Origin: Ovis canadensis
Taxonomy: Eukaryota > Chordata > Mammalia > Artiodactyla > Bovidae
NCBI RefSeq assembly: GCF_042477335.2
Contig: NC_091251.1
Location: 87,683,501-87,747,500 of the forward strand
Direction: 5' to 3'
Length of the DNA: 64,000 nucleotides
This document shows positions 1 through 10,989 of the stretch, piece by piece. Numbering within the stretch: position 1 is the first letter of the stretch; every line of letters begins with the position of its first letter. Below the pieces are notes generated by a model. That model saw only the letters and a list, made by a program, of their open reading frames with translations, searched no databases and was not told the origin of the DNA. The translations under genes and the position numbers were made by a program.

Positions 1-673
1 GGTAAGGTTTGGCCTGAATCCTGCAAGGAGACATGACCTGGGAGGCAGGGGCGATGTTGACAAAAACGGACTTTATGCATCCCCAGCTGCAAGGGTGGAG
101 ATGGGCAGGCCCCGAGTCCCCAGGCCTTGTGGGCTGAGCAGAGTTTGTGGTCCCGTGATCTGAGCAGTCACACACAGACCCACCCTCAGAACAGCCACAC
201 TGTTGGTTTAACGTTCTGTTGTTACCATCTTGAAATTCATAATACTTTTTTTTTGACAAGTGGCCTTGCATTTTTACTTTGCACTGGGACCTGCAGATTG
301 TGTAGCCAGTCCCGCCTGTAGGGCATCAGAAAACAGAAATTTCACCTGAAGTTGCTGGGCCAAAAGGCCCCATGGGAAGGCAGAGGGCCCTCCAAGGTGC
401 AGGTCTGATGAAAGCAAGTACCACAGAGCAAGGCGCTGGAGACTGGAGGTGCCAGCTTCTCCATCAAGCTCTTTAATGAGAAGGCTCTCACGGCAAACCC
501 AGACTGGGGTGGGGGAAGGATCGGAGGTGGCGAATCAGCCCCACTATCTGCCCCTCCAGGTCTGTTAATACTTGGTTTTCTCTTCGGCTTTGTCCTTGGG
601 TCTTATTTCAACCCCACCCCGGACCTATGGCCATTATTTAATAACAGAGCTTTCATACCTAACATTGATTGCT
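1..673. other. Unassigned sequence
   Basis: No repeat family, exon or RNA gene was recognised. The short open frame at 127-321 has low-complexity composition and no family resemblance. Confidence 0.4.
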
Positions 674-807
674 TGATCCCCTGGGGGAGGGCATGGCAAC
701 CCACTTCAGTATTCTTGTCTGGAGAATCCCAAGGACAGAGAAGCCTGGCAGGCTTCTGTCCATGGGGTCGCGAAGAGTCAGACGTGACTGTAGCGACTTA
801 GCACACA
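674..807 (+). repeat. Bov-tA/Bov-A SINE, 5'-truncated
   Basis: The segment reads through the BovB-derived half of a ruminant Bov-tA SINE: GGCAACCCACTTCAGTATTC, then GGAGAATCCCA, then CCATGGGGTCGCGAAGAGTC and the GTGACT...GACTTAGCAC end. The tRNA-derived head is missing. These SINEs depend on BovB enzymes for mobility; that is family knowledge, not visible here. Confidence 0.85.
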
Positions 808-1751
808 CCTGACATTTTTACTGGTTCTTTAAACTTGTTTAATATCACTTTTATCTTCTATGTTTCATTCTACTTGAGTCTTGTTTTAAATATTGATCTG
901 TTTGCTCATGTTCTAATCCTTCTGCTTCAGATAGTAGCGTGTGTGGGTTGCTGTTTTCCTTCTGCAGGAGTGACAGTGTCCTGTTTGGGAGCACACATCC
1001 CCCAGGAGCACTGGCTGCTTGTCTGGTGTTGTGCACAGGAAACTGCGCAAGGCCAGGCCCTTGTCTGAGCCATCCCCCTGGGGGCGTCTCATGCCTTGTT
1101 GCTATTGTTGCTGTTGTTGTTGATTCCTGGAATCCCTGTTTTGCTCTGTAGTTGCTCTGGCCTTGATTTGGGAAAGAGAGCCAGCAGCCCTCCTGGTATG
1201 CCAGGTTGGCAGAGACTGGAATTCTCTTTCTGGCTCCCTTCTGTTTCTTGTGTAACCTCTCCAGGCTGGATCCTCCCTCACTTGTAGATGGGTAGAAACC
1301 TATTTAATTGCAAATTGCTAGGTATGGGTATTTCTCCATTTCAACCGGTCCATTTCAATTCATTTGCAAAAGGCCTGTCAATCAACTGTAACTGCCATGA
1401 AATTATAGGATCCAGATAACCTAGGCTTACAAGCAAGGTGTATGCGAGGGGAAGGCAGTCATTTCTGAAATTTTATTGGATGAATTTTCTTGCTGTCTGA
1501 TTGGCCAAAATGTCGGGCAATTATGCAGGAAAATGTTCTTACTTTTTAAAGAGAGTATTTGGGAGTAAAAATCATAATACATCTATAATTTATTTTAAAA
1601 TACTTCAGCGTTAATTAAACAAGCTTGAAAACAAGAATCGTTAGTTCATGGTATTACGTTCACAAGACCATATGTTGCAAAAATCATTCTTGTAGGGAAG
1701 TATGTTTCTATTTTATAATTGCATAGAGTCATATATATTATATAAATGCTA
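808..1751. other. Unassigned, with a short (TTG)n tract near 1096-1122
   Basis: No gene found. A TTGCTATTGTTGCTGTTGTT-type simple repeat lies near 1096-1122, and AT-rich sequence with TATATA runs covers 1560-1750. Overlapping open frames at 835-1287 in several phases look like chance. Confidence 0.4.
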
Positions 1752-2065
1752 TATATGAATGTTTCTGTCTTCCCAAAATTCACATATCGAAATCCTTAAC
1801 CCCCAAATGATGGCACTGTATGAGGAAGTGGGGGTTTTGGGAGGTGCTTAGATCATGAGAGTGGAACCCTCATGAACAGGATTTGTGCTCTTATCAGAGG
1901 CTGCAGAGACATCCCTGGCCCTTTCTACTGTGCAAGGACATAGTGAGAAGGTACCAGCTATGAACCAAGAAGTGGGCCCTCACCAGAACCTGACCACGCT
2001 GGCACTCTTGGGTTTCCAGCTTCCAGAACTGTGAGATAAATTCCTATTGTTATAAGCAATGTTCC
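1752..2065 (+). mobile_element. MLT1-type MaLR LTR fossil
   Basis: The order of blocks matches an ERVL-MaLR MLT1 LTR read on the plus strand: CCCAAAATTCACATATCGAA, then GGGAGGTGCTTAGATCATGA, then CCCTCATGAACAGGATT, then AAGGACATAGTGAGAAGG, then GGGCCCTCACCAGAACCTGA, then CCAGAACTGTGAGATAAATT. It is heavily diverged, with no internal retroviral sequence beside it, so it is probably a solo LTR. The exact subfamily is not assigned. Confidence 0.7.
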
Positions 2066-2429
2066 TTTGACAGACGAGAAAATGGACCTACTGACTTTGT
2101 GACTTTCCTGAGGCCACATAGATGACAAGATCTTAGTTCTCTTGGGCAGAGATCCAGGACTCTTTCCAGCCTGCCCTACTCTGTCAGGAGTCAAAAAGGA
2201 CTGCAGGCTGACCTGCTCTCCTCAGAAACTTGCCTGCAGAGCCACAAAGTCTCCTCTCACAGGTTCATCCCCCGTGGTGTTACTAGAACACGCATTGCAA
2301 AAGGTGATTCAGAAGTTTCAAGTCAAACGTTACAAAGTGGTTGTAATTGATGGATATCCGTAACCCAGGAGGGTGGGTGGCTGTCCTTTTGTTTGTTCTT
2401 CCTAGTCTTTTTAATATGTTATTTATGTG

Positions 2430-2545
2430 TGCTTGTTTAGATATACAACTAATATAGGTTCATTGAAGAACTATTTGAAGATACAGATAAGACAAAAAGT
2501 TAAAAATGAAAATTCCCATAATCTCACTGTGACTAACATGTTAGG
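2430..2545. repeat. Old L1-type 3' region fragment (tentative)
   Basis: The segment (CAGATAAGACAAAAAG... AATTCCCATAATCTCACTG) resembles a widespread old mammalian L1 3' sequence. A similar segment lies at 28085-28215. Family and orientation were not fixed. Confidence 0.35.
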
Positions 2546-2547
2546 CA

Positions 2548-2995
2548 TGTATTACTCATCTGTTGCTGCATAATAGATTACCCCAAAACTTAGTGGTTTA
2601 AAACAAAAGGCGTTTATCATTTTGCAGTTTTTATGGGTCAGGAATTTGGGAGCAGCTTAGTTGAGTGGTCCTGGCTCAGGAGCTCTCATAAGGTTGGAAC
2701 CATATGAATGAGATTAGCCTAGGGCTGGAGGATCTGATTCCAAGGTGACTCACTCACCAGTCTGTTGGCTGGAGGCCTTAGTTCCCCAGCACATGGATTC
2801 TCTGTAGGACTGCTTGAGTATCTTCACAGCATGGCAACTGGCTTCTGCCCGAACAAGTGATCCAAGAGGAAGAGCAAAGAGGAGGCTGAGGTATCATTTA
2901 CGACCTAGTCTTGAAAGTCACACCCTGTCCCTTCCGCCACACTCTTATTTGTTAGAAGAAAATCACTAAGTCAAGTCCGTACTCAAGGGGAGAGG
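2548..2995 (-). repeat. Old mammalian LTR-like repeat, antisense (family uncertain)
   Basis: The run begins CTGTTGCTGCATAATAGATT, continues CCCCAAAACTTAGTGG and ends near GTACTCAAGGGGAGAGG. This order recurs in a mammal-wide repeat that I read as a MaLR/ERVL-like LTR in antisense. It is strongly diverged. A related start appears at 52096. Confidence 0.45.
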
Positions 2996-3067
2996 ATTTA
3001 ACTTCTAACTCTTGAAAGAAAAAGAATTTTTTTTGGAAGAAGAACAAAGGACATATATTAAAAATAT

Positions 3068-3342
3068 CACAGAGAATCTCTAGTCATCACGAAGCAACTC
3101 AGCCTGTGCGCCGCAACTATTGAGCCTGTGCTTTAGACTCTGGGAGCTGCCTGGGAGCTGCAGCTACTGAGCTGGCGTGCTACAGCTACTGAAGCCTGTA
3201 TGTCTAGAACCCGTGCTCCACAGCAAGAGAGGCTACCACAACGAGAAGCCCTCGAATGGCAATGAAGAATAGTCCCTGCTCACTGCAACTAGAGAAAGCC
3301 CATGCAGAGCAACAAAGACCCAGTGCGACCAAAAAAATGTGT
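3068..3342 (+). repeat. CHR/ART2-type tRNA-Glu SINE
   Basis: Repeating blocks diagnostic of cetartiodactyl CHR SINEs are present: GTGCGCCGCAACTATTGAG, GCTACTGAAGCCTG, CCGTGCTCCACAGCAAGAG, CACTGCAACTAGAGAAAGCC and AACAAAGACCCAGTGCGACC followed by A-rich sequence. The tRNA-like 5' head is missing or degraded. Confidence 0.8.
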
Positions 3343-3391
3343 ATGAAAATATGTGTATACAGCTGCAAATCTTGTTAGAAACAATTTCAGA

Positions 3392-3431
3392 CATTATATA
3401 TATATAATATATTATATATATATACACACAC
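3392..3431. repeat. (TA)n microsatellite running into CACACA
   Basis: An almost pure TA run with a short CACACA end, lying about 50 bases after the A-rich end of the CHR SINE. It is a likely polymorphic tract. Confidence 0.85.
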
Positions 3432-3599
3432 CTGATAGGGTATTGGTATGAATTACGTGAGTTAATATAACTAAAGAACTTATATCTTGACTGTCACAGG
3501 ATAAGCAGTATGTGTTAGCTTTTACCATGTCAGCAAGGTTATTTTAAAATATATATTAATGGCTTCTGAGTACACTATTATATGTACAGTCTATACTTT

Positions 3600-3830
3600 A
3601 ATCCTATTATTAGACATTTAGGTCATTTATCATGTTTTTATTACTGTGACACAATAAAAAAATATCTGGTCTCCAAACACATTTAGAGTAAGAAATGTTG
3701 TGAGTAGAGAGACAGTTTTTTCTTTTAATTGCTAATACTAGTAATGCTGTGATAAACATCCTTGAAGCTAAATCTGTGAGCTGGGAATGGAACTGTCTGG
3801 AATGTACACACAAGTTTGCATGTATGATCC
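3600..3830. repeat. Old L1-like fragment (tentative)
   Basis: The phrases TTAGACATTTAGGTCATTTA and TGCTGTGATAAACATCCTTG match a common old L1 segment also seen at 56240-56620. The middle carries unrelated sequence, so it may be interrupted. Confidence 0.4.
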
Positions 3831-3839
3831 TACTTGTAG

Positions 3840-5110
3840 AGAAAGGGGCCTATAACTTTCATCATATTCTCAACAAGGTCCCTAATCCAAAGAGATGAAG
3901 AGCTAGGTTATGGTCCTCATCTATCTAGGTTCAGGTCTTGGAGGAAGGGATTGGAGATGTGGTCATTAAGGCCAGGAGCACTGATTCACACCAACCAAGC
4001 TCCCAGGGGAGTTTTGGAGACACCTTAATCACATGAGCAGTGCATTCACACGTTGGATATCACGGTAGTTCATTTCTAGGACAATATCTAGGTGTCTAAT
4101 CTGACCACCTTATTATTCTTGTTATGAGATATAATACCTTGCGGTCTCAAGATCTGTGGTTCTTTGGTCCGTTGTATCTGGGTTGATTCCACTTGAGGGT
4201 TATGGCTCATTTATTCTACTAGGTATTTGGTATGAACTAAGTGTTCCATAATATTTGTGGAATAAATGGAGGTGGTGTGAAAAATGGAGATCTGTATGAG
4301 GAAATGCAAAGAGGAAGTGGCCTGAGTTTGTCAGGCTTTGGATGATTGAGTTTTTATGATGCAGGCCTACAAAAAGCCCTAGAGAGGAGCTGGGGCCCCA
4401 GAATCTTGGTGGAAAAGGATGTGGTGGCAGACGCTGCAGGGAGATGTTCTGAAGCATGGGTTCCTGAAGAGCAGGCTGAGTGTGAGGGTGATGGGCTGAT
4501 GTGTCAGATAAGGCGTGGAGGGGCCTAACATGTGGGCCGGCTCCTACACTCACTGCACTTACCCCACCCCTGGGGTTACCACAGGACCCATCCTACCTAC
4601 CGCTGAGAACTTAGTGTTACACCGAGGGCTGCAGCCTGCGGGTGCTTCAGAAGCTCACTTCCCACAGGCGGCAGACTTTTCTCTTGAGTCTTCACAGCAG
4701 CAGCTGTCAGGAACTGGCCTTCTTCCAGGCCAGCGGCCCCTGCCTCATGTGTGCAGCTCGCCCCAGGTGGCCCCCCCAGCCCCACCTCTGAGAGTGTGGC
4801 TTAGCAAGCCTGAGATAGGGTGCAGGATTCTGCATTTCTAGTGCTGGTGGCTCTCTGACCACCTATGTTCATTCAGGTCCCCTGAGAAAGAGACGTCAAG
4901 ACGGGATGGAATACAAAAGAGATTCTGGTGGGGAAATGCCTGAGTGGGAGCCCAGGGAGGAGGTGAACTTGAGCTCCAGTGCAGATCTGGCCCCTGGGAA
5001 GGAGAGGGATGGGCAGTAAAAAGACTTAGGGCAACAGTGACGTTTAGAGGAAACAATGGCCACAAGACTGCTCTCATTTTAGACGCCAGCTGCAGATTTA
5101 AGCGCTTCAA
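3840..5110. other. Unassigned sequence
   Basis: GC is higher after 4360, with open frames on both strands (4200-4553 minus, 4515-4841 plus) that overlap one another and carry no recognisable domain. I see no convincing exon. Confidence 0.35.
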
Positions 5111-5114
5111 GACC

Positions 5115-5670
5115 ACCCTCCCATTTCAATAATGTGCTAGAAGGATTCATGCAGCTCACGGAAAGCTATCATACTGGTGTTTACAGTTTATTATGGGGAA
5201 AGGATACAGAGTAAAGTCAGCAAGGGAACGAGTACCTAGAATGGAGTCCAGGGCACTACCAGACTCTGAACTTCCATGGGCTTCTCCCCGTGGAGCCAGG
5301 GTGTGTTACTGTTCTTGCATTGATGTGTAAAAATTTGCATGAAGTATTGCAAACCAGGGAAACTCTGGTATTCGAGATTTTACTGGGGCTCCATCATGTA
5401 GGCATGATTAATTGATTGTCCATGTAGTTGTTCTCAGTCATCAGGTTGACCGGTATTGCATGACCCAAAGCCCCGCCGTAAATCATACTGTGGTTCTTTC
5501 TGGTGTGGCCTGCCCTCACTGTAAGCCACACTGACACTCAAGGCCCCAGGCAAATAGAGATTATCTCCTGGGAGCCAAGGGCAAAGGTTAGATTTTTTTA
5601 CTGTACAGGTAGGAAGAGCCTCAGTAGTGCAGCTCTGAGAAAGGTCCAGGCAGGTGAAGGGAGTCCTCGA
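5115..5670 (-). repeat. Possible old ERV LTR, antisense (tentative)
   Basis: TTTACAGTTTATTATGGGGA followed by AAGGATACAGAGTAAAGTCA resembles the polyadenylation end of an old class I LTR read antisense; the TTTATTA is the reverse of a polyadenylation signal. Family and limits are uncertain. Confidence 0.3.
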
Positions 5671-5769
5671 GCCAAAGATGCCCGTTGGAGGACTTCTGGG
5701 GACCTGGGGGGAGCACCGCGCCTCCATACTCAGCATCAGCTGGGAGTAGGCCTAGGGAGTGTGGTCTCA

Positions 5770-6950
5770 GAGTGAGTGTGGGCGTAGATTCTGGGGGTCA
5801 GCAGCTGGGGCCTCCAGCCGGGCCTACTCCCTGTAAGAGGAGCGCTGAGTGGTGAATGTTATGGCTGTTCATGCCATCAGAGCTGGGAAGGGGCAGCGGT
5901 GAGTGGGCTGGGGTGGAGTGACGTGAGATTCGCCACACCCAGAACGACTCTCATGGCCCTTGCAGTTGACAGTTGATTTCTTCTTCTTAAACTCCACAAG
6001 CTGCTTGGGGAGGAAACCAGGTGGATGAAACTGAAATTACAGAGAAAGTGCGGCACGCAGACCGAGCATGTGAAATCAGGAAGGGGGTGACTCAGAACCG
6101 AACACCGCTGTGTGTGTGCGTGTGCGTGTGTGTGTTTTCTGCCAGGTGCAGCTGGGCTTGCCCCTTATACTGAAGTCTTGTTCCTACTTCCTCTTTGCTT
6201 TCATGTTGTCTTACTGTGTTCCTTGCTGGCAGTCAGAACCCAGCCCCTGGGAGGGTGCACGATGTTTTTAATTGAAGAATGAGGATGTATCTTTGCACAC
6301 TTAAAAAAGTCCAAGCTAGGGCCATGCCCCCACCAACAACCGCCTAAGGGTAGGGACAAGTGGCCTCAGCAGCCACATGCATGACAAACCTCATCCTTGG
6401 AAGACTGTGTCTTTGGGGACATGACAGGAGGCCAGAGTTCTGGGTCCTGTCCTAACTTTGCCCTTGATTATTATTACTGCATTTCCCAGATTCTCAGACA
6501 CCACTGATTATAAGATCTATCATCACTTTAATAACTGCTTTCATTGAGGGGGAAAGAAACATGGTCACATCATAGATACACAACAATTCAAACACCTATC
6601 TTGATTCCCTGACTATTAACATGTGAAAAATACAGTGCATCTTAAAAATGACATAAAAAAGCAGGATTGAAAAAAACAAACTGAGAAGAGACTTTTCTAA
6701 TTCTGGTATTGAGATGTAAAACCAATACTCATATTTTGGAGTAATTTATTAATAGGCTTTTTACCATGTGTCATTGCTATTTTTATTTTGACAGGAAGAG
6801 GACAGAAGTTGATTTGATATATACCTACCTGAAAGAGTGATGTATTAGTGATATTTATATTCAGCAAGCTGTGCAGGGCTTAAATTGGTTACTAGATATT
6901 TGCATCTTCTAACTACATAGCCAAAATAAGAGAATTAAAGGATATTTCAG
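5770..6950. other. Unassigned, with a (GT)n tract at 6110-6136
   Basis: An imperfect GT/GC alternating tract lies at 6110-6136. The rest becomes AT-rich towards 6500-6900. No gene or family recognised. Confidence 0.4.
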
Positions 6951-6954
6951 TTTG

Positions 6955-7165
6955 AGAATAATAGCTAATATTTGTGGAGTGCCTTTTATGCGCCAGCACT
7001 GCTCTGGGTACTTTATGTGTATTGACTTGTTTAAGCCCATGGAAGTCTTGTGAGAAGGTGCTAATACTAATTTGACCCTAGAGATGGGAACAGTGAAGCA
7101 CAGAGATTACAGTGTGCTCAAGGTCACACAGGTGGGAGGTAGACTCGAACCCAGGTGGAGTGTCT
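6955..7165 (-). repeat. MIR SINE, antisense
   Basis: The plus strand shows the MIR reverse order: ATAGCTAATATTTGTGGAGT, GCCAGCACTGCTCTGGGTAC, GATGGGAACAGTGAAGCACA, GCTCAAGGTCACACAGGTGG and TCGAACCCAGG. This is the core-SINE family common to all mammals. Confidence 0.8.
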
Positions 7166-7437
7166 CACCTCTTAACTGCACTCTACAGTTTCAAAGCATC
7201 AGTCAGGGAAATAAACCAAACAGAGCCGAGAGTTTCTAGTCTTTGTCTGAGTGCAAAGGAAAGGTTGGGATGGGCTAAAAGCAGTGATTTGTTGGTCAAC
7301 ATTTGCCAATTTCCTATGTGTAAGTACTTCTGTCTGGGCTGATTTCAGGGTACCTACTTGCTGGTAAAATTCCAGAGTGCTTAGCAATAGCTTCTCAGGA
7401 ACTGGCACAGGCCAGCTCTAGCACCTTCTGCAAAGAA

Positions 7438-7597
7438 AAGGGCGGCAGAGGATGTGATGGTTGGATGGCATAACAGATTCAATGGACATGAAGTTGGGTG
7501 AACTTCAAGAGATGGTGATGGACAGGGAACCCTGGTGTGCTGCAGTTCATGGGGTCACAATGAGTTGGACACGACTTGGCAACTGAACAACAACAAA
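7438..7597 (+). mobile_element. BovB 3' end fragment
   Basis: GGCAGAGGATGTGATGGTTG, then GATGGTGATGGACAGGGAA, then GTTGGACACGACTTGGCAAC, ending in an AACAACAACAAA tail. This is the last ~160 bases of a BovB RTE element and is 5'-truncated. Confidence 0.85.
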
Positions 7598-8274
7598 CCT
7601 CCAGCACACCACTAGCTGAAAGTAATCATTCAAGTCGGTGGGGAATAGTTTGGCCAGGAATGTGTTTTGCATGATACTCAGTTAAATCAACCATGAATGG
7701 GACTTGGCATGTATATTCAGGGCTTGGAAGTGGTTTTTCCCCTGTTTCCCTGATGGCCAACCAGGGGAGACAGCCCTTTGCTGGACTCTGGGGAAGCTGC
7801 GTGTGTGCTCACCATGCATCACCGGCTTCTCTGAGTGTCGCAGATGAAGCTGAAGACCAAGGTTCCCACTCACAGGGAGGCAGTTGCCTGACTCATGCTC
7901 AAGAAGGGACACTTAGTGGCTGCCTAAGTGCCTTCCTCCTGAAGCAGAGTGGCAGTGGTGAAATGAGGTGTAAGGGAAGAAAACCACCAGGTTTAAACAA
8001 GAGGAAAGAGGGCCTCTGAAGTGTGGAGCTAAAGGGTTAAGAAGAGGCCCATGAGCTATGATCAACGAGGGTGAAGAAGGACAGAGAAAATCTTATAAAA
8101 CGAACTGGAAAACATTTTGGTTATTATTGGAATAGCTCTAGAAACAGTCATGGAATACAAGGGCCAGGCAGATGACTTTATGTGGGCAAATTAGGGTATA
8201 AAATGGGCCGTGGCAGGGACTGGGGCCAGTTACAAGCACATGCACCATTAGAAGACATTGAAGTACTGTTTGTT

Positions 8275-8462
8275 GAAAGTGAAAGTTGCTCAGTCTTGTC
8301 CGATTCTTTGAGACCCCATGGATAGTCCATGGACTTTTCCAGGCCAGAATACGGGAGTGGGTAGCCTTTCCCTTCTCCAGGGGATCTTCCCAACACAGAG
8401 ATCGAACCCAGGTCTCCTGCATGGTAGGAGGATTCTTTACCTGTTGAGCTACCAGGGAAGCT
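8275..8462 (-). repeat. Bov-tA SINE (left arm of an inverted pair)
   Basis: The reverse strand reads a complete Bov-tA, from a tRNA-like head (AGCTTCCCTGGTAGCTC) through GGAGACCTGGGTTCGATC to the GAGCAACTTTCACTTTC end. It abuts a plus-strand copy at 8463. Confidence 0.85.
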
Positions 8463-8612
8463 CTAATGTGGGAGACCTGGGTTTGATCCCTGGGTTGGGA
8501 AGATCTCCTGGAGAAGGGAAAGTCTACCCACTTCAGTATTCTGGCCTGGAGAATTCCATGGACTGTATAGTTCATGGGGTGGCAAAGAGCTGGACATAAC
8601 TAAGCGACTTTC
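8463..8612 (+). repeat. Bov-tA SINE (right arm of an inverted pair)
   Basis: Starts inside the tRNA-derived half (GGGAGACCTGGGTTTGATCC) and runs to the GAGCTGGACATAACTAAGCG end. Both arms share the variant GTATTCTGGCCTGGA, so they belong to similar subfamilies. Confidence 0.85.
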
Positions 8613-8641
8613 GCTAACTGTGTTGGGAGTCTTTTTTCCTT

Positions 8642-9095
8642 TAACGTTGTTGTTGTGTCTGGCTCTTTGCGACCCCACAGACTGCAGTGCACCAGGCTTC
8701 CCTGTCCTTCACTGTCTCCTGGAGTTTTCTCAAACTCATGTCCATTGTGTTGATGATGCCATCCAACCATCTCATCCTCTGTCGTCCCCTTTTCCTCCTG
8801 CCTTCAATCCTTCCCGGCATTAGGCTCTTTTTCAATGAGTCGGCTTTTTGCATCAGGTGGCCAAAGTATTGGGACTTCAGCTTCGGCATCAGTCCGTCCA
8901 ATGAATATTCTGTGTTGATTTCCTTTAGAATTGACTGCTTTGCTCTCCTTGCTGACCAAGGGACTCTCAAGAGTCTTCTCCAGCACCATAATTTGAAAGC
9001 ATCAAATTTTCAGAACTCAGCCTTCCTTATGGTCCAACTCTCATATCCACAAATGACTATTGGAAAAAGCATATCTTTGACCAGAGAGACCTTAG
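8642..9095 (-). mobile_element. BovB 3' fragment, antisense
   Basis: Antisense BovB blocks: TTGCGACCCCACAGACTGCA, then CATCTCATCCTCTGTCGTCC, then GGTGGCCAAAGTATTGGGAC, then GGGACTCTCAAGAGTCTTCT. The 3' end faces left and the element is 5'-truncated near 9095, beside a T-rich tract. Confidence 0.9.
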
Positions 9096-9099
9096 GTTT

Positions 9100-10248
9100 T
9101 GTTTTAGGTTTTTTGTTTTTTTGTTTTTTTTTTTTTACATTATAGACTGGGGGAAAACAGGTTTATAACCTGGTTGTAGGCCTCTACTTTGTGAGTTCTC
9201 TCACCCATCCTTTCCTTGTAAGATTTCGAAGGCAAGATTCATAGGTTGATCTATTAATGGTCAGGGGCTACAATTACCCCTGGCCCTCATCTGAGCAGTG
9301 GGGCACTGGGGTGGAGCAGACAGTGGGATCCATCCATCCCATGTGCAGGCAATAAGGGATATATTGTAGCACACTTTAAACAATAATAAAACAAACAAAT
9401 TCAGTCTGCTTTCTATTATCAAAATGTGTTGGCAATCCTGAACAATGTTAGTGATAAAAATATCCTCCTTGAAAAAAAACTTCTGTTGGTCTAAGTTCTA
9501 AATAATTGCTTCAGTTGTTGTTGAGTTTTAAATATATCTGTCTATCTATAGCTATATGCTTCAAATTAACACATTTATATAACTTATCTATTGATGAATA
9601 TTGTGCTCTACATGGACAGTAATTTGAGAATTAACCCCTAACTCATGTGGAATCACCCACAAGTATTTGTTTCCAGAATAAGTATCTAATGATTTGAAAA
9701 CACTTTAGTTCCAAACCCTGTGGAATTACATATTCCTGTGTTTAAACAATAGAGTCAAAATAAACAATGATAGCAAATGATTATGAACATGATGAAACAG
9801 AATACAAGATAGTTGCATCTTGCTGTCCATGTGACTATGTTAGAAGAACTCAAAAGAACAATGTCTAAGTGCCTTGATTGTTTCCATCGAGAGCTGGATG
9901 CTTGTTCTAAAGCAACACAGTGAATAGTTCCAATATTTACTGTCACTCAGCCATTTCCTCTGAATTTTTTACAGAAGAAAACCTTCAGAAGTTTAGCAAC
10001 TATAACAGAAATTTATGGTGAGTTTTCTGATGAAGATATTTTAGTGGAATTTTTTGACCATGGAGACCACTGAAAAGCAGCTAAAGTAGATTCTAAACAA
10101 ACAAATATATGGACAGTGTTATAACTTCTGAAATTGGTTGTGAAATGGGATCTCTATGAATCTCTGACAAATCTTTTCTGGCCATTATTATCATTTGTTT
10201 CATTTCCCAATTGTTGCTCAGAGTTGTCACGTGGAATAGGGGGTTGTT
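9100..10248. other. Unassigned, AT-rich, with a GTTTT-rich tract at 9098-9137
   Basis: Starts with a T/G-rich simple tract. The remainder is AT-rich with no family recognised and no coding signal. Confidence 0.35.
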
Positions 10249-10981
10249 AGAAATGGTCTGCCCATGGAACGATGGACAACCAGAATGGAAAGAGACACAT
10301 GTACCCCAATGTTCATCGCAGCACTGTTTATAATAGCCAGGACATGGAAGCAACCTAGATGTCCAGCAGCAGACAAATGGATAAGAAAACTGTGGTACAT
10401 ATACGCAATGGAGTATTACTCAGCCATTAAAAAGAATACATTTGAATCAGTTCTAATGAGATGGATGAAACTGGAGCTTATTATGCAGAGTGAAGTAAGC
10501 CAGAAAGAAAAACACCAATACAGTATATTAATGCATATATATGGAATTTAGAAAGATGGTAACAATAACCCTGTATGCGAGACAGCAAAAGAGACACAGA
10601 TGTATAGAACAGTCTTTTGGACTCTGCGAGAGGGCGAGGGTGGGATTATTTGGGAGAATGGAATTGAATCATGAATATTATCATATGTGAAATGAATTGC
10701 CAGTCCAGGTTTGACGCATGATACAGGATGCTCGGGGCTGGTGCACTGGGATGACCCAGAGGGATGGTATGGGGAGGGAGGTGGGAGGGGGGTTCAGAAT
10801 AGGGAATATGTGTACACCCGTGGTGCATTCATGTTGATGTGTGGCAAAACCAATACAATATTGTAAAGTAATTGGCTTCAAATTAAAATAAATAAATTTA
10901 TATTAAAACTAAACTAAACTAAAATAAATTGGGAAAGGAGTACGTCAAGAGAAAAAAAAAAAAAAAGAAATGGTCTGCCCA
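10249..10981 (+). mobile_element. 5'-truncated L1 with 16-bp TSD and BovB-containing 3' tail
   Basis: The body (10265-10965) holds the C-terminal end of L1 ORF2, a bovine-type 3' UTR with a G-rich stretch (near 10765-10795), an A-rich tail, then GGGAAAGGAGTACGTCAAG and poly(A). The 16-base repeat AGAAATGGTCTGCCCA lies at 10249-10264 and again at 10966-10981, a perfect target-site duplication. An AATAAA at 10923-10928 sits about 23 bases before the final poly(A). The piece between matches BovB coding sequence, as expected if the source L1 had read through into flanking BovB. Confidence 0.9.
10264..10551 (+). pseudogene. L1 ORF2 C-terminal fragment
   Basis: A 95-residue open frame carries the conserved L1 ORF2 C-terminal run ending in MEYYSAIKKN, followed by a bovine-type end (HIYGI). 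It is the last part of a roughly 1,270-residue protein, without endonuclease or reverse transcriptase domains, so it has no function. The frame starts within the target-site duplication and ends at a natural stop, showing little decay and therefore a fairly recent insertion. Confidence 0.85.
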
Positions 10982-10989
10982 CAATGTTA

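Noticed and set aside
4200..4841. Paired frames of 108 and 117 codons on opposite strands
   Set aside because: No conserved motif, no repeat or splice support; treated as chance.
8178..8396. Small frames across Bov-tA SINEs
   Set aside because: They follow SINE sequence in several phases (also 13526-13756, 15107-15505) and have no independent coding evidence.
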